DNA from: Beroe forskalii
Taxonomy: Eukaryota > Ctenophora > Nuda > Beroida > Beroidae
DNA: 64,000 bases
Direction: 5' to 3'
Assembly: GCA_011033025.1 (NCBI GenBank)
Contig: WFMF01000293.1
Location: 158,925-222,924 of the forward strand
Shown one piece after another: positions 11,949 through 25,050 of the stretch. The translations under genes were made by a program, and so were the position numbers. The notes under the pieces were generated by a model, which saw only the letters and a list, made by a program, of their open reading frames with translations, was not told the DNA's origin and made no database searches. Positions within the stretch are counted from its first letter, which is position 1. The number at the start of each line of letters is the position of its first letter.

Positions 11949-12975
11949 CTGTACATATGTACTTTAGCGAAAGACCAGGAATTAACATATCTCTATTACA
12001 TACGAATGAAATGAGTATGTAATAGGATATAAATATTGAGTAGCTTGCTACGAAATATTTATATCTAATTTATCACGCGACACTCGAAGAGTGGAGCCGT
12101 GATAAATTTAGATATGTTATGAATGGCTTTCACGTATATTTATAGCTCCTCTGCGAATTACATCCCTTGATATGCGTCTACTTCACACTTTATAGACATG
12201 CTAAATGAAAAACCCATCTATTACATGAGCTCTATTTGATAAATCCGACACCGCATCAAAATTATATTGTCTCTACATGAGCATTATATAAAATCCATCT
12301 TTGCTAATTCACATGCCGATTTATCATGCGTCTTCTTTGTATCCTTATGTAATTGATAGCCCCAAGATGAATATTATTTACAGTCATCCCCCAAACCACA
12401 GCTACATATAACCTATGTGTTACAAATATGCGAAACACGTTCGACTATTATATTACTTTAGCGAAAGCCATTCATAACACATCTAAATTTATCCTACTCC
12501 TGGCTACGCCAGTCGTATGATAAATTTGATATAAATATTTCGTAGCAAGCTACTCAATATTTATATCCTATTACATACTCATTGCATTCGTATGTAATAG
12601 AGATGTGTTAATTCTTGGTCTTTCGCTAAAGTACATATAATAGTCGAACGTGTTCTGCATATTTGTAACACGTAGGTTATATGTAGCTGTGGTTTGGGGA
12701 TGACTGTGAATAATATTCATCTTGGGGCTATAAATTACATGAGGATCCAAAGAAGACGCATGATAACTTGGCATGTGAATTAGAAAAGATCTATTTTATA
12801 TAATGTTGATGTAGAGAAGATATAACATTGATGCGGTGTCGGATTTATCAAATAGAGCTCATGTAATAGATGGGTTTTTCATTTAGCATCCTTATAAAGT
12901 GTATGTGAGAGACGCTAGATATCAAGGGATGTAATTCGCAGAGGAGCTATGTTAAATATACGTGAGACTATTATA
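11949..12975. mobile_element. Composite fold-back / MITE cluster
   Basis: The segment can be written M-C-M'-C'. M (about 11949-12131) starts TGTACTTTAGCGAAAG and is found inverted as M' (about 12453-12637). C (about 12132-12450) is found inverted as C' (about 12638-12970). M is bounded by TA and has TACTTTAGCG-type ends, like a small TA-inserting MITE. The whole interrupts an 82-bp array unit after ACATA and resumes at TACTAG, consistent with a TA target. No coding capacity. Confidence 0.75.
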
Positions 12976-14027
12976 CTAGTTTAACGAAGCTTTGATACTA
13001 AATGAATTGCCATCTAATGAAGTTGAAAGGCTCAGTGTAAATTGTGCACTGTACATACTAGTTTAACGAAGCTTTGATACTAAATGAATTGCCATCTAAT
13101 GAAGTTGAAAGGCTCAATGTAAATTGTGCACCGTACATACTAGTTTAAGAAAGCTTTGATACTAAATGAATCGCCATCTAATTAAGTTGCAAGGCTCAAT
13201 GTAAGTTGTGCGCCGTTTATATCGGAAAAGGACGCTTAGTGACATTAAGAAGTATAATGTTAATCGCCCAAGGTCTATACTTTATTTATTTTAAACTATT
13301 TTACACTAACAGCGCAAGACCCAAAGTAGAACACATGATCATATTTAATGAGAACCTAGGCATTTGTACATGTTAGTAGTCGCGTGTTTCTTGTTAATGT
13401 TACACTTCCTTATCAAAGGCCTAAGGCCACGTCTCTGACAGCATCTCAAGATCTCGTTTTCTTGTGTGGACAATTTGAATTAATATGCTTTAAGACCTTA
13501 AAGAGTCCGCTAAGTTAAATAGACCCGTAAAGTGTTTCGCGTAAAGCGAGGAGTTCAGACTGCAAGTGTAGAGGCAACTCAGTGGATCGGTGACCGTCTC
13601 GACAGCCTCGTCCCTGATCACAAAGGAACACGAGGCCGAACCACCCCAAACGCGCCCTGATTAGATATCCAATAGCTTTAGACCCCCTACTTTGTCATTG
13701 GAATCCGGACTGCCTTCCCAGTTTGTTACTCCTGGTTACATGGCCTCAATCGCGTGCGTGTGCACTTTGTCCGAGAGAAGCAAACGTTCTGCTTTGCATC
13801 AGGATAGAGGAGTCGCGCGTGCGTGAGGGAAGGCCGGGTGACGAGGGGTAATCGGGTAGCAGTACGGAGACTAGATCAAAATGTCCATATCGTTACTAGA
13901 CCTGGAGCGCTATTCACACAGAGCATTGGAAACCGGAGCACTAAAACCCTGAGCTTACCGATGAAACAATAGTTAAGTCATAACTAATTAACACCCTGAA
14001 CCACCAACCTGTTTTGTTTATTACATA

Positions 14028-14046
14028 TGGAGCTACGATGCCGGTT
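14028..14046 (+). other. Candidate tRNA primer-binding site
   Basis: TGGAGCTACGATGCCGG begins two bases after the ACA that closes the 5' repeat. Starting with TGG at this spacing is expected for a sequence complementary to a tRNA 3' end. I cannot match it to a particular tRNA from memory. Confidence 0.4.
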
Positions 14047-16573
14047 CTTTTTGATCGGGGGAGGCAGTCGTGCGATTAGCTGAGTTGCAGGAAATCGAAC
14101 TCCTTAGTTTCTTTAATTATAACAGATCTAATTGGAAGGCTTTTCATCCGGCCTTATAATGCCTCGTCATCAGTAAGTTAAACGCGTTTTCTTATAATAT
14201 TTAATCCGTGATAATCATTAGTTTAATCTAAAGTAAGCGAATAACTTTTTCTATCATCTTTCGTTTTGTAGATCACGCATCGTAAGTTATTAGTATAACA
14301 TTAAGCGATACTGAATTTGTCAATTAGCTACGAGGTCATGAAAGTCATTTCTTTTGGTTCGCTTAGCACGCTACATATTTCTAAATAGCCATTCAAATAT
14401 GCATTAATTCGTCATAATAATGAGCTTACCCAATCACACTCACATGAAAGAGCTGAGTTAGTAGCAGCTGCAGTCATACAAGTGAGTTTTAATTTCATTA
14501 CTATAAACTGAAGCCAATTAACAAGTTTTATGTATAGAAACAATAAATAAGTTCACAGTCAAATTATAATGTACGAATACAAGTTATTCTAGCTTATTAA
14601 ATAAATCTTGTTGGTAATTATCTAAATCTAGTTTACTGTTATACCAGTTCTATTTCTAATTCAACATCACAATTATTATTGTAATTCAATTAGAATATGA
14701 AAACAGTATTGATATTTACCACCCCATGTTACGGGACCTATTTTGTGCGCGCGAACAAATGGGAACCGGTAACATGGGAGTTAGTAGTTTTAGATATGAC
14801 GTAAATGAAATTTGAAAGTATATTCTCAGCTTGGATTGGCAGCGTGCACATTTCAGTTCCTAGTATAAGATGAAAAAGTGAGAATTGATTAAACTCAAGA
14901 AATCATTTTTTGAAATTTGGAATAGAAAGAAAGAAAATTAAGTATAGATTGATGTAGTTAAACCGAATATGACATGAGAAAAAAGATGTTGAGTAAAATG
15001 TAAAACAGACTCCGTTGCAAGAGTAGAAATGTATAACAGGATGATATGAGATTATGATGATTTAAGAGATGTATAGATTAATTGAGATTTTTGAAGAGCA
15101 AATTGGGTTAAACGGTTCTAAAAATTGTCTCGTGAATAAATTCACGAGACATATTGACGCAGACGTCCACTGTTGTTATGATGAGAAAATTTGCCGGCGC
15201 AACAGTAGAAAATGAAGCACGATCTGCCGACATACGTTAATAGGGTGAACATAGAAGTTGATAAAGTTCAGGATTTTTAAAGTTTACTAGATATGAAGTG
15301 ATATGGATGAGAGTTACAGAAGAGATGGGGTTATATGAGGATAAGGAATTCTAATTTTTGTGAGACAGTGATAGCTTTCGGCAGACTACAGGCAACAGTA
15401 TCACCCCAGTTTTGCCTGGCTGGTTGAAGTGGTACTGAGTCTGACGAATCGTGATCTGTGTTACGAAAATTATGGTGCGCACCTTTTCCACTGAAAGAAA
15501 TGAAATGGGGTAAATGAGAGTATGAGTTGAAATATTATTGATTTGAAATGGGAAATATTATGATGTGAAACGGGAGATATTATTTGAAATCGAGTTGATT
15601 TGAAGTGGGGAATATGATGTGAAATGGGTATAAGGTTTGAGTAATCGAGTCTATTGGGGATTGCAACGGAGATCTGATGAAAGTTATTACGACGAAGTAA
15701 AGTAATGATACACAGAGTGAAAATAAGAAACATATGATGATATGAAATATACGAAGAACAGAGAGTAATGGGTATGGACGGTATCATGACGGCGAACAGT
15801 GTCGCCATTAAGCAAGGGAAGCCATGTGCACTGGTTACCCAGAAGCGGCTTTGTTCGGCGTTACGTTATGCTACAATCGACGACTTAATTTCTTTGACTG
15901 GTACGTACGTGATTGAACATACTCGCGCGCTTAACTACAACTGTAAAGTCGGAAAACTAGCAATAGATGGAAGACCTTTTTTAATGAAGCCGCGAAATTG
16001 ACATATGACAGACTACTGAATAGCCTATATATCTTACTTACCTATTTACTAACTTACTTCAACTACATTATCTTCTAACTGACAAACTAACATACAGACT
16101 AAACAACTAAACTACCTACTTTATCCTTACTAACTGACTATTACTGATTGACTCATTAACTTTCCGACACTTAGTGACCTAACCTCATCACTGATACAAC
16201 GATTTACTTAGTTAACATGATGAGTAACCCAGTACCTAGGTAATAATTAACAGACTCTAACTAATCATTTAAGCTAGAACTTTATTACTTGAATATCCAA
16301 CTCCTTTTACTTTACCAACTTAATTGGTTACATGATTGTTTACATAATTGATGACCGATTTACGACTGACTCAAGTATTGACTTAAGGACTTACTGAATT
16401 ACTTACCACACTAGGTAATTAAGTAATACCTAACTTACTCATACTCATTACTCTCATTATAATTCTAATAATAAAATGAATGATGACAATTGATAAAGCA
16501 GAATGACGATAACAGGTGCGATACTTGTCTTACAGTTTAGTGGGACGGATTTTCAATTCTCGTCGTAGCAGCA
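14047..16573. other. Interior of the LTR-like element, no recognised gene
   Basis: AT-rich DNA with short ATTTGAAATGGG-type reiterations (15480-15630). One 77-codon frame (15768-16001) matches no family I know and has no supporting context. No gag or pol motif is visible on either strand. Confidence 0.5.
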
Positions 16574-16950
16574 ACAATTGAGATTGAAATTGAGATTAAA
16601 ATTGAGATTGAAATTAAGATTGAAATTAAGATTGAGATTGAGATTGAGATTGAGATTGAAATTGAGATTGAAATTGAGATTGAAATTGAGATTGAAATTG
16701 AGATTGAAATTGAGATTGAAATTGAGATTGAAATTGAGATTGAAATTGAGATTGAAATTAAGATTGAAATTAAGATTGAGATTGAGATTGAGATTGAGAT
16801 TGAAATTGAGATTGAAATTGAGATTGAAATTGAGATTGAAATTGAGATTGAAATTGAGATTGAAATTGAGATTGAAATTGAGATTGAAATTGAGATTGAA
16901 ATTGAGATTGAAATTGAGATTGAAATTGAGATTGAAATTGAGATAGATTG
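16574..16950. repeat. Hexamer/12-mer microsatellite (GAGATTGAAATT)n
   Basis: About 30 units of GAGATTGAAATT with GAGATT hexamer patches. Because the unit is a multiple of three, all frames stay open and give artificial IS/NFNL/RLKL repeat peptides. No gene is implied. Confidence 0.95.
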
Positions 16951-17107
16951 ATATTGATATTGAAATGGATATCGACATAGCAATACCATTGAAATTCACT
17001 TTGATTTTGAAATTAGCTGTGATGAAGAGTGTAGAAAGTAAGGATAAAACCTAATAGGCGAGGAGAGCTGTGAAGTGGATATGTGAAGATGACTCAAACA
17101 CTGAAAC

Positions 17108-17445
17108 AGAGGTTACGATATAGGTTTACAAAGATTACGACATACTGACATAGGGTTACAGAGGTTACGACATACTGACATAGGGTTACCGAGGTTACGA
17201 CGTACTGACATAGGTTTACAGAGGTTCCGACGTACTGACATAGGTTTACAGAGGTTGCGACATACTGACGTAGGGTTACCGAGGTTGCGACACACTTACA
17301 TAGGGTTACCGAGGTTACGACGTACTGACATAGGTTCACAGAGGTTACGACGTACTGACATAGGTTCACAGAGGTTGCGACATACTGACATAGGTTTACA
17401 GAGGTTACGACATACTGACATAGGGTTACCGAGGTTACGACAAAG
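17108..17445. repeat. About 30-bp tandem array
   Basis: Eleven or so units of AGAGGTTACGACATACTGAC followed by ATAGGTTTAC, with two alternating variants (GGGTTACC and GGTTTACA). Confidence 0.9.
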
Positions 17446-18599
17446 GTCACGACAAAGGTCACGACACAGATTTTTACCACAAGAAGTGACGAGAGACGTA
17501 TGAAGAGTGAGAAACGACAACGTGTTAGAAAAGGTCCCTGGGCCAATAATAACGGCACCATTTTCTGAAAATTCAGTTATTCCACTGTTTTTATAGTAAA
17601 CTGAGTACCGAGATAAAGAACTGACGGGATACGTGACGCTGTCAATGCCAACTCCAACGTTATGAATCAAATGATGAATTAAATGATGATTGAAATGATC
17701 TTAACATGATAATCTAAACGACAAATATTTGGCTATGCAATAAATTGCACTATAAAAAGGAACGTGAGAAAAACGTTGAGCCCGCCAACTGAAGTGTTTT
17801 TAATAATTGAATTAAAGTCCGAGAACTATATTTTAACATTAACCTTAATTCATAGGAAAATAATAGCAACACTATTGAGTAATTTAACATTAATTAAGTA
17901 TTTTAATGACGTATACTGAAGACACTGTTAGGCTACCCAGAAGTGTGAAATAAATCATGCCGAACCATCGGTATCAGAAATTCGATTTAGACGCCAAGTA
18001 AAGGTGTAGTCATGGAGAAAGTTCTTACAGACATGAATAAGATTGTGCAGAAGCCAATTAACTAGTTATCCGGAAGAACTATTTATCCTTGTAGAGAAGG
18101 CAAATCCATAAATCAAGTCAGTCACCAGAATAAGTAGCCTGTTACTCTTTGTTTTTCCAGCCTTGGCTGTTCTTTTCATCTTCTGAGTCCTCATCACTTA
18201 GGGCCTGAGTGTTATCTAAGTGTCCCACTCAGTTTGGATCCCAGATGGCTGAGTGGAAAAGAGGGGGTGTTTCCGACTTGCGCTGGTAGTGATCCAGTCA
18301 CCTGCTACGTCTAGTGTGGGAAGCGGGTGCCCCTCCGATGCTCACCTGGCTGCGTACCGATTTGGGCTTAACTGTGTCCCATGCGTGGGGCATGCGTAGG
18401 CCAGGGGACAACATCAGCCCTATCCATTTCTTCCAGGTCTTCGTGTGTTTTTGTTGCTTTCACCATGATTGATGATCCTTCAAGTATTTAATTTGGTGCC
18501 CCCTTTTTAGTATCCTTTCATCTCCAATGAACATTCTTTACAGCGTTCCTCGTCAATAGTTCTATCATTGACTGAAGATAAGAGAGTTAGACGCATCTC
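17446..18599. other. Interior of the LTR-like element, no recognised gene
   Basis: Ordinary AT-rich sequence with a more G+C-rich patch at 18170-18480 that contains no domain I recognise. Nothing else can be supported. Confidence 0.4.
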
Positions 18600-20447
18600 A
18601 TAGTATGTTAGTTTAGTAAGGATTTAAGTTAAGTAATAAGTAAGGTTGAGTTGAGTTAGACTAATGTAAGTTAGGTTAAGATGAGTTAAGCCGAGTAAAG
18701 TTGAGTTGAGTTGAGTTAGGCGGAGTTTAGTTGAGTTAAGTTGAGTTAATTTGAGTTAAGATGAGTTAAGTTGAGTTAAGTTGAGTTAAGTTGAGTTAAG
18801 TTGAGTTAAGTTGAGTTAAGTTGAGTTAAGTTGAGTTACGTTGAGTTAAGTTAAGTTTATTTGAGTTAAGTTGAGTTAAGTTAAGATAAGTTAAGTTAAG
18901 TGTAGGCTAAGTTAGGTTAAGTTAGGTTAAGTTAGGTTACTTTGAGTTGAGTTAAGTTAATTTAAGTTAAGTTTATTTCAGTTAAGTTAAGCTGAGGTAT
19001 ATTAAGTTAAATTAGGTTAATTTGAGTCAAGTTGAGTTAAGTTAAGTTAGGTTAAGTTAAGTTGAGGTTGGAGTAAAGTTGAGTTAAGTTGAGTTAAGTT
19101 GAGTTAAGTTGAGTTAAGTTGAGTAAAGTTGAGTTAAGTTGAGTTAAGTTGAGTTTAGTTGAGTTAAGCTGAGTTAAGTTGAGTTAAATGGAGTTAAGTT
19201 GAGTAAAGTTGGGTTAAGTTGAGTTTAGTTGAGTTTAGTTGAGTTTAGTTGAGTTAATTTGAGTTAAGTGGAGTTAAGTTGAGTTAAGTTGAGTTAAGTT
19301 GAGTTAAGTTGAGTTATGTTGAGTAAAGCTGGGTTAAGCTGAGTTAAGTTAAGTTAAGTTGAGAAAGTTAAGTTGTTGAGTTGAGTTTCTGAGAGTTGAG
19401 TTAAGTTGAGTTAAATGGAGTTAAGTTGAGTAAAGTTGAGTTAAGTTGAGTTAAGTTAAGTTAATTTGAGTTAAGATGAGTTAAGTTGAGTTAAGTTGAG
19501 TTAAGTTGAGTTAAATGGAGTTAAGTTGAGTAAAGTTGAGTTAAGTTGAGTTGAGTTAATTTGAGTTAAGATGAGTTAAGTTGAGTTAAGTTGAGTTAAG
19601 TTGAGTTAAGTTGAGTTAAGTTGAGTTAAGTTGAGTTAAGTTGAGTTACGTTGAGTTAAGTTGAGTTTAGTTGAGTTTAGTTGAGTTTAGTTGAGTTAAT
19701 TTGAGTTAAGTGGAGTTAAGTTGAGTTAAGTTGAGTTAAGTTGAGTTAAGTTGAGTTAAGTTGAGTTAAATGGAGTTAAGTTGAGTAAAGTTGGGTTAAG
19801 TTGAGTTAAGTTGAGTTAAGTTGAGTTAAGTTGAGTTAAGTTGAGTAAAGTTGAGTTAAGTTGAGTTAAGTTGAGTTAAGTTGAGTTAAGTTGAGTTAAG
19901 TTGAGTTAAGTTGAGTTGAGTTGAGTTAAGTAGAGTAAAGGTGAGTTAAGTTGAGTTACGTTGACTTACGTTGAGTTGAGTTGAGTTAAATTGAGTTAGG
20001 TTGAGTAAAGTTGAGTAAAGTTGAGTTATTAAGTTAAGTTAAGTCGAGTTAGGGTAAGTTAGGTTGAGTTAAGTTGAGTTAAGCTGAGTCAAGTTGAGAT
20101 AAGTTGAGTTAAGTTTAGTTAAGTTGAGTTTAGTTGAGTTGAGTTGAGTAGAGTTAAGTTGAGTTAAATCGAGTTGAGTCTAGTTAAGTTAGGCTGAATT
20201 AAGTTGATTTAAGTTGAGTTAAGTTTAGTTAAGCTGAGTTAAATTGAGTTAAAATGAGTTAAGTTGAGTAAAGTAAGTTGAGTTAAGTTTCAGAGTCAAG
20301 TTGAGTTAAATTGAATTAAATTGAGTTAGGTTAAGTTAGGCTAAGTTAGGTTAATTTAGGTTAAGTGGAGTTCAATTAGGTTGAGTTAAGTTAAGTTAAG
20401 TTGAGTGGTTAAGAAAAAAAAAAGAGTTAAGTTAAGAGTTAAGTTAA
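18600..20447. repeat. GAGTTAAGTT decamer minisatellite
   Basis: Nearly 1.85 kb of GAGTTAAGTT units with variants (GAGTTTAGTT, GAGTAAAGTT, GAGTTAAATG) and longer period duplications of whole blocks. It shifts to a 12-mer AAGAGTTAAGTT at its right end. One strand is almost free of C, so the strands differ strongly in composition. Confidence 0.95.
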
Positions 20448-22281
20448 AGGGGTTCTCTGCTCCAGAAAAAGTGCTATTTTTCATGATCTAATTTATTAAT
20501 TATTTCTGTAACAATAATCATGGTGAAATTCCCATGTTTCTAGGTGCCTCCTATTGCGAGATATCGCACCTTTATGTTACGGTGCGATGACGTCACTACT
20601 GCACCAGACCGCAACTGACTGCTATGCGCGCTATTAAAATACGTGATGAAATTGGTATTTCCCACATTACTTTTATTGTTTGCTTCAATCTTAGTTTTCT
20701 TATTTTCTTTTTAAATGATTTTTTGCTGATTAGATATGTTAGTTAATTGATACACTCAACTATTTATGGATTCATTTTGGGACAATAGGATGGGAAATGA
20801 GCCCATCTTGCCTGCAGTAAATTCTGACAGTTTTCATTGTGAAATCAGTACTTTAAGGCATCAGAACAAAGAGATACCTTCACTCACCCCCTTATTTGAT
20901 CTGACTTCAGTTCATTCTGAAAGTAAAACTCGTCACTCTTCAGTAGCGATTTACTCTAAGTTCCTTCTTACCGTAATACCGGTCGACCAGTTCAATTATA
21001 TTTTGACTGTTCAGTCCGACTAAAATTCACTTTTTAACAAGTTTTGACAAGTTTCAGTTCTGAAAAGAGTGCAATGTAGGACCTGTCCTCTCTAACACCG
21101 AACACTCTGGCTCATGAATTCATGAAAATAGTCCCGGTTTAAACAAGTTTTATACTCTGACACAAGTCCACTCCGGTCTTATCTTACCGACTATAGTACA
21201 TGTTCACTCTGAATCTATATTGATTCCCATTCTAGCCGATTCCGAAGTAGGTTCATTGTTTCTTCTAACACCAGTTCACTCTAACAACAGTAAACGACCG
21301 GGTTAAAGTTCGTAGCCGAGGCCGAGTTTGCGTTGTTTTATGACTTACGCCAGTCTACTCTAACATCAATTCAATCTGACACTAGTCCGGATTCAAACAA
21401 CAGCTCAGTGATCACTCGGACACCAATTCACTGATCACTCTGACACCATTCCTGATTCCAACATCAGTTCAGTGTTGGACTTCCGACTGGTGCCAGAGTG
21501 AATAAGTGCGAGAGTGGCTCTGACACTAATTCACCCTGACACCAGTCTGGATTCCAACAACCTTCAGTGTTCACTCAGTTGCTTTGACAACAGTTCACTC
21601 TGACTCAAGTCCGGATTCCAACAAGCGATCAGTGTTCACTCAAATGACAAAAGTTCATTTTGACACCAGTCTGGATTCCAACAACCATTCAAACAAGAGT
21701 GTAAACTCTGACAACAGTTCCCTCTAACATCAGTCCGGAATCTGGATTCCAGCAACAGTTCATAAGACTATTTGGTTTACTCTGATATCTTTTCACTGTT
21801 CATTGTCCATGTAGAAGTGCGTTACTATACCTATGTTAATATTACTGTGAATATGCATTATGATTTGTACGTAGTAATAGTATCAATTATCATATTTAGT
21901 CAATCATGATGAATTAAACCGCTTCAAAATGTATAATTTGGAAAATCATCCAAAACCTAAGGTGAAAGTAGTAAATTCCGTCCATGAACTAGGATGAAAT
22001 ACTATATAAGCATGCTAAAAGCTTAACAATTTCACCAGATTTCACACCTATTTCCCACTACAATAGTACAATAAGCTGTTTCACCTGTAATATAACACTG
22101 CGCGACAACATGTTGGTGCTGGAGTGACGTCATCGCGCTAAATTTTTAAACCGCAATAACTCATGAAATAATAAAGATAGAGGATGGGGATTTCAACATT
22201 TTATTACGTGTAAGGTGAGATATGATAAAATCATAATGATTTCAATTTCATATAAAGTCAATTCTATACCAGAGAACCCCT
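20448..22281. mobile_element. TTAA-flanked MITE-like element, 1834 bp
   Basis: The element starts AGGGGTTCTCTG and ends CAGAGAACCCCT, flanked on both sides by TTAA (20444-20447, 22282-22285). It splits a continuous 12-mer array. TTAA duplication suggests a piggyBac-type mechanism, although a TA target (Tc1/mariner) cannot be excluded because the array itself is TTAA-rich. Inside the ends GCGATGACGTCACT occurs in inverted positions (about 20583 and 22125). The core has a diffuse repeat of GACACCAGTTCACTCTGACA type (21100-21750). An 85-codon frame at 20766 has no known match. Confidence 0.75.
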
Positions 22282-22760
22282 TTAAGAGTTAAGTTAAGAG
22301 TTAAGTTAAGAGTTAAGTTAAGAGTTAAGTTAAGAGTTAAGTTAAGAGTTAAGTTAAAAGTTAAGTTAAGAGTTAAGTTAAAAGTTAAGTAAGAGTTAAG
22401 TTAAGAGTTAAGTTAAGATTTAAGTTAAGAGTTTAGTTAAGAGTTAAGTTAAAAGTTAATTAAGGGTTAAGTTAAGAGTTAAGTTAAGAGTTAAGTTGAG
22501 AGTTTAGTTAAGAGTTAAGTTAAAAGTAAGTAAGAGCTTAGTTAAGAGTTAAGTTAAAAGTTAAGTTAAGAGTTAAGTTAAGAGTTAAGTTAAGAGTTAG
22601 GTCAAGAGTTAAGTTAAGAGTTAAGTTAAGAGTTAAGTTAAGAGTTGAGTTAAGAGTTAAGTTAAGAGTTAAGTTAAGAGTTAAGTTAAGAGTTAAGTTA
22701 ATATAAGTTAAGTTAAGGTAAGTTAAGTTGAGTTAAGTTAAGTTAAGTCAAGTTGAGTCG
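22282..22760. repeat. AAGAGTTAAGTT 12-mer array (continuation)
   Basis: Right-hand part of the array interrupted by the TTAA-flanked element, with the same 12-base unit as at 20424-20447. Confidence 0.95.
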
Positions 22761-24600
22761 AGATTGCTGTTAAAAAGGAACTTATATCATTGTGATACCC
22801 TTGTTATGGTCCGGAATCCTTTAAAAAATCTATCAGAGTCATAAGTATAAATAGAAATGGGAGATAAATAAAGGCTTGAGAAAATCTAGTTGATGTCAAG
22901 ATATAATATCAGGAGTTACCTGTATGCAGCAAGCGTAGATAATCTTGTGGACGGAGGTTAAGTTGGGGTTAGAAGCCAAGAGAACCCATACCTCTGCATA
23001 GAATCGATAAGTTTCTACGGGCATCTCTTATCAGAACATGGAATAACCTGTATCGAGTAAGAATTAGAATTAACTCAAAATCTCCCAAGGAAGAGCGGTC
23101 CTACTTGGGAGTCTAAGGGTTCTATAATGTGAAGTTAGTAAGAGTGAGCTCATTATTGGCACGTCTAGGAAGAAGTTTATGAACAACAAGGGTTATTGCA
23201 GCGCCCAATGTAAGCACAAGAAGTGAATAACTCTGTTCTCACCCGTGATGATTAAGATGTGGGATAGTCGAATCGTCCTCAGAATGAGATACCAAAGCCA
23301 TCGGGAACTGCTTAAAATTAGAACGATACAGTCCCAGGGGAATATGATACCACTAACGTCGATAACACCAGTCATCCAGTAGGGATTCATGGGGACAGTA
23401 ATGAAAGGCAGTCCAGCAAGACCATCCTACAGAAGGAGCCCCTCGTATGTCCATCTGTAATTACTACCTTACAAAGTAAAATGATTTAGTTATAGAAAGT
23501 TAACATGGAAAATCATGTCAAAGTATTTAACTAATATGTATTGTAATATCAACCAAGGATTTTGAAAGCAGTTTATAAAACTTTATGAAACTAATAGTAG
23601 AATAATTAGACCAAGTGAGTTAACCTCTACATTCTTAAATCTACTTGAAGTTAGATAACAAGTTGTAAACCTGGCTTGATTAACTCGAAAATTACAAACA
23701 GTTAATTACAAACAGCTAATTACAAACAGTTAATTAAAAACAGTTAATTAGAAACAGTTAATAAGAAACAGTTAATTTACAAATGAGTAAAGAAATGTGA
23801 ATGCAATAAGGCATTAGTAATGACTGCAGCTGCCTAGCTCAAGGATGTCAAAATACCTCATATTCCATGAATAAGTTATTAATTATTCAAGCATCATCTT
23901 GTCTGCAATAGATACAATAGATCATTTCATGTCATTTCTATACCATCAATAACATGTAAAAGCAAACAGGAAATATAATACATATTTAGGAATATTGACT
24001 TAATCATGACATTATAATATTTCTTGCTTATAAAAGCTAATATGAGTTACAACGAGAATTAAAATACTTGCTAATATGGGTATGATGCTAACTTCCATAA
24101 CTCTATCATAATGAGTGAAAAAGAAGTGTAATTATTATCATTAGCAGCCATTTTTTACCGGTCCGTTAAACCCGTCAGACACATCATGATAGTAAATAAT
24201 TAATGATACCCCCAAAAGTTGATCATAGGGCCAATTTGTTGCTTAGAGGTCTATCGTCCCAGTAGAGCTTTTATTTACATTGTGAATAGGTATTAAACCC
24301 TTTGAGTCTCTGATTAGGTACTTCAGTTTGCTGATAATGTCTTTAGTGACATAATCTGTATTTCTTATTGAATTTGCTCACCTTATTACTTTAAGACCAT
24401 TGACTTAAGTTCATTTGTTACTGAATAATTAAGCACAATCGATATAAGGTAAATAATCAACTTTTTCCGCAGTTACCAAGATTTGTGGTTGACAGAAGTT
24501 ATGTGGAAGAGCTGCGTCAACTGCTGGGGTTGCCTGCAAGAAGTGAACATCTACCAGTTCCATGCTGCCGAAGACATCAACGGTAAGAACAAGCTCTAAC
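22761..24600. other. Interior of the LTR-like element, no recognised gene
   Basis: Mostly AT-rich. A short GTTAATTACAAACA repeat occurs at 23700-23770. Short open frames on the minus strand show no domain. Confidence 0.45.
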
Positions 24601-24609
24601 AAGGCTAAT

Positions 24610-25050
24610 AAGCTACAGTACCTGGAGAAACATACTGCACCCCCAACAACAACATGATGCATGGAGTTGGCCGAGTCACCAGCAATACCATCACTGGAGA
24701 GAGCAAGCTGAGCCCCAGTACCATCATTGGGATGAGTTATCCACGAGACAGTCCAATAACAGGAGGGAACAACCTCAGCCACTACCTCGGCATCGGAGAC
24801 AATCATCTGAACACCAAAGGGACTACCATTGGAGACAGTCATATGGACAGCCACCATACAATCAATTTAGGGACACACATCACCAGCAATCCAATCGTTG
24901 GTGGGATCTACCTTCCCAACAAAACCATCATGGGAGAGGACGCTGGCAATGCCTAAATATCCCCCCACATCAGGATCATCGGTGGCCACAACCTGAACAA
25001 TACCAACAGTGGAGAGACTATGGGTATGACCAACAGTAGATCATCAGAGT
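24610..25050 (+). other. Degenerate repeat of about 33-36 bp with an open frame
   Basis: Sequence of higher G+C than its surroundings repeats a loose theme of ACCATCACTGGAGAGAGCAA and similar. One frame (24654-24956) gives a peptide with recurring N-T-I-x-G and S-x-x-I-I-G motifs every 11-12 residues. It resembles the remnant of a repeat protein but matches no family I know, and the frame closes at 24956 while the DNA repeat goes on to about 25050. Confidence 0.4.

Larger units (their letters stand above)
10844..14025 (+). repeat. 5' LTR-like repeat, 3182 bp
   Basis: Order: a unique lead about 630 bp long, an 82-bp tandem array (about 11495-11950 and 12976-13215) split by a 1 kb fold-back insertion, then about 800 unique bases to the terminal ACA. 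The 3' repeat has the same order. Array copy number differs between the two. Confidence 0.65.

Noticed and set aside
16537..16999. Long open frames encoding IS, NFNL and RLKL repeat proteins
   Set aside because: Produced on both strands by a 6/12-bp microsatellite whose period is divisible by three. No start context or flanking gene structure.
24429..24857. 142-residue minus-strand frame
   Set aside because: Antisense to the degenerate repeat at 24610-25050; no motif and no other support.
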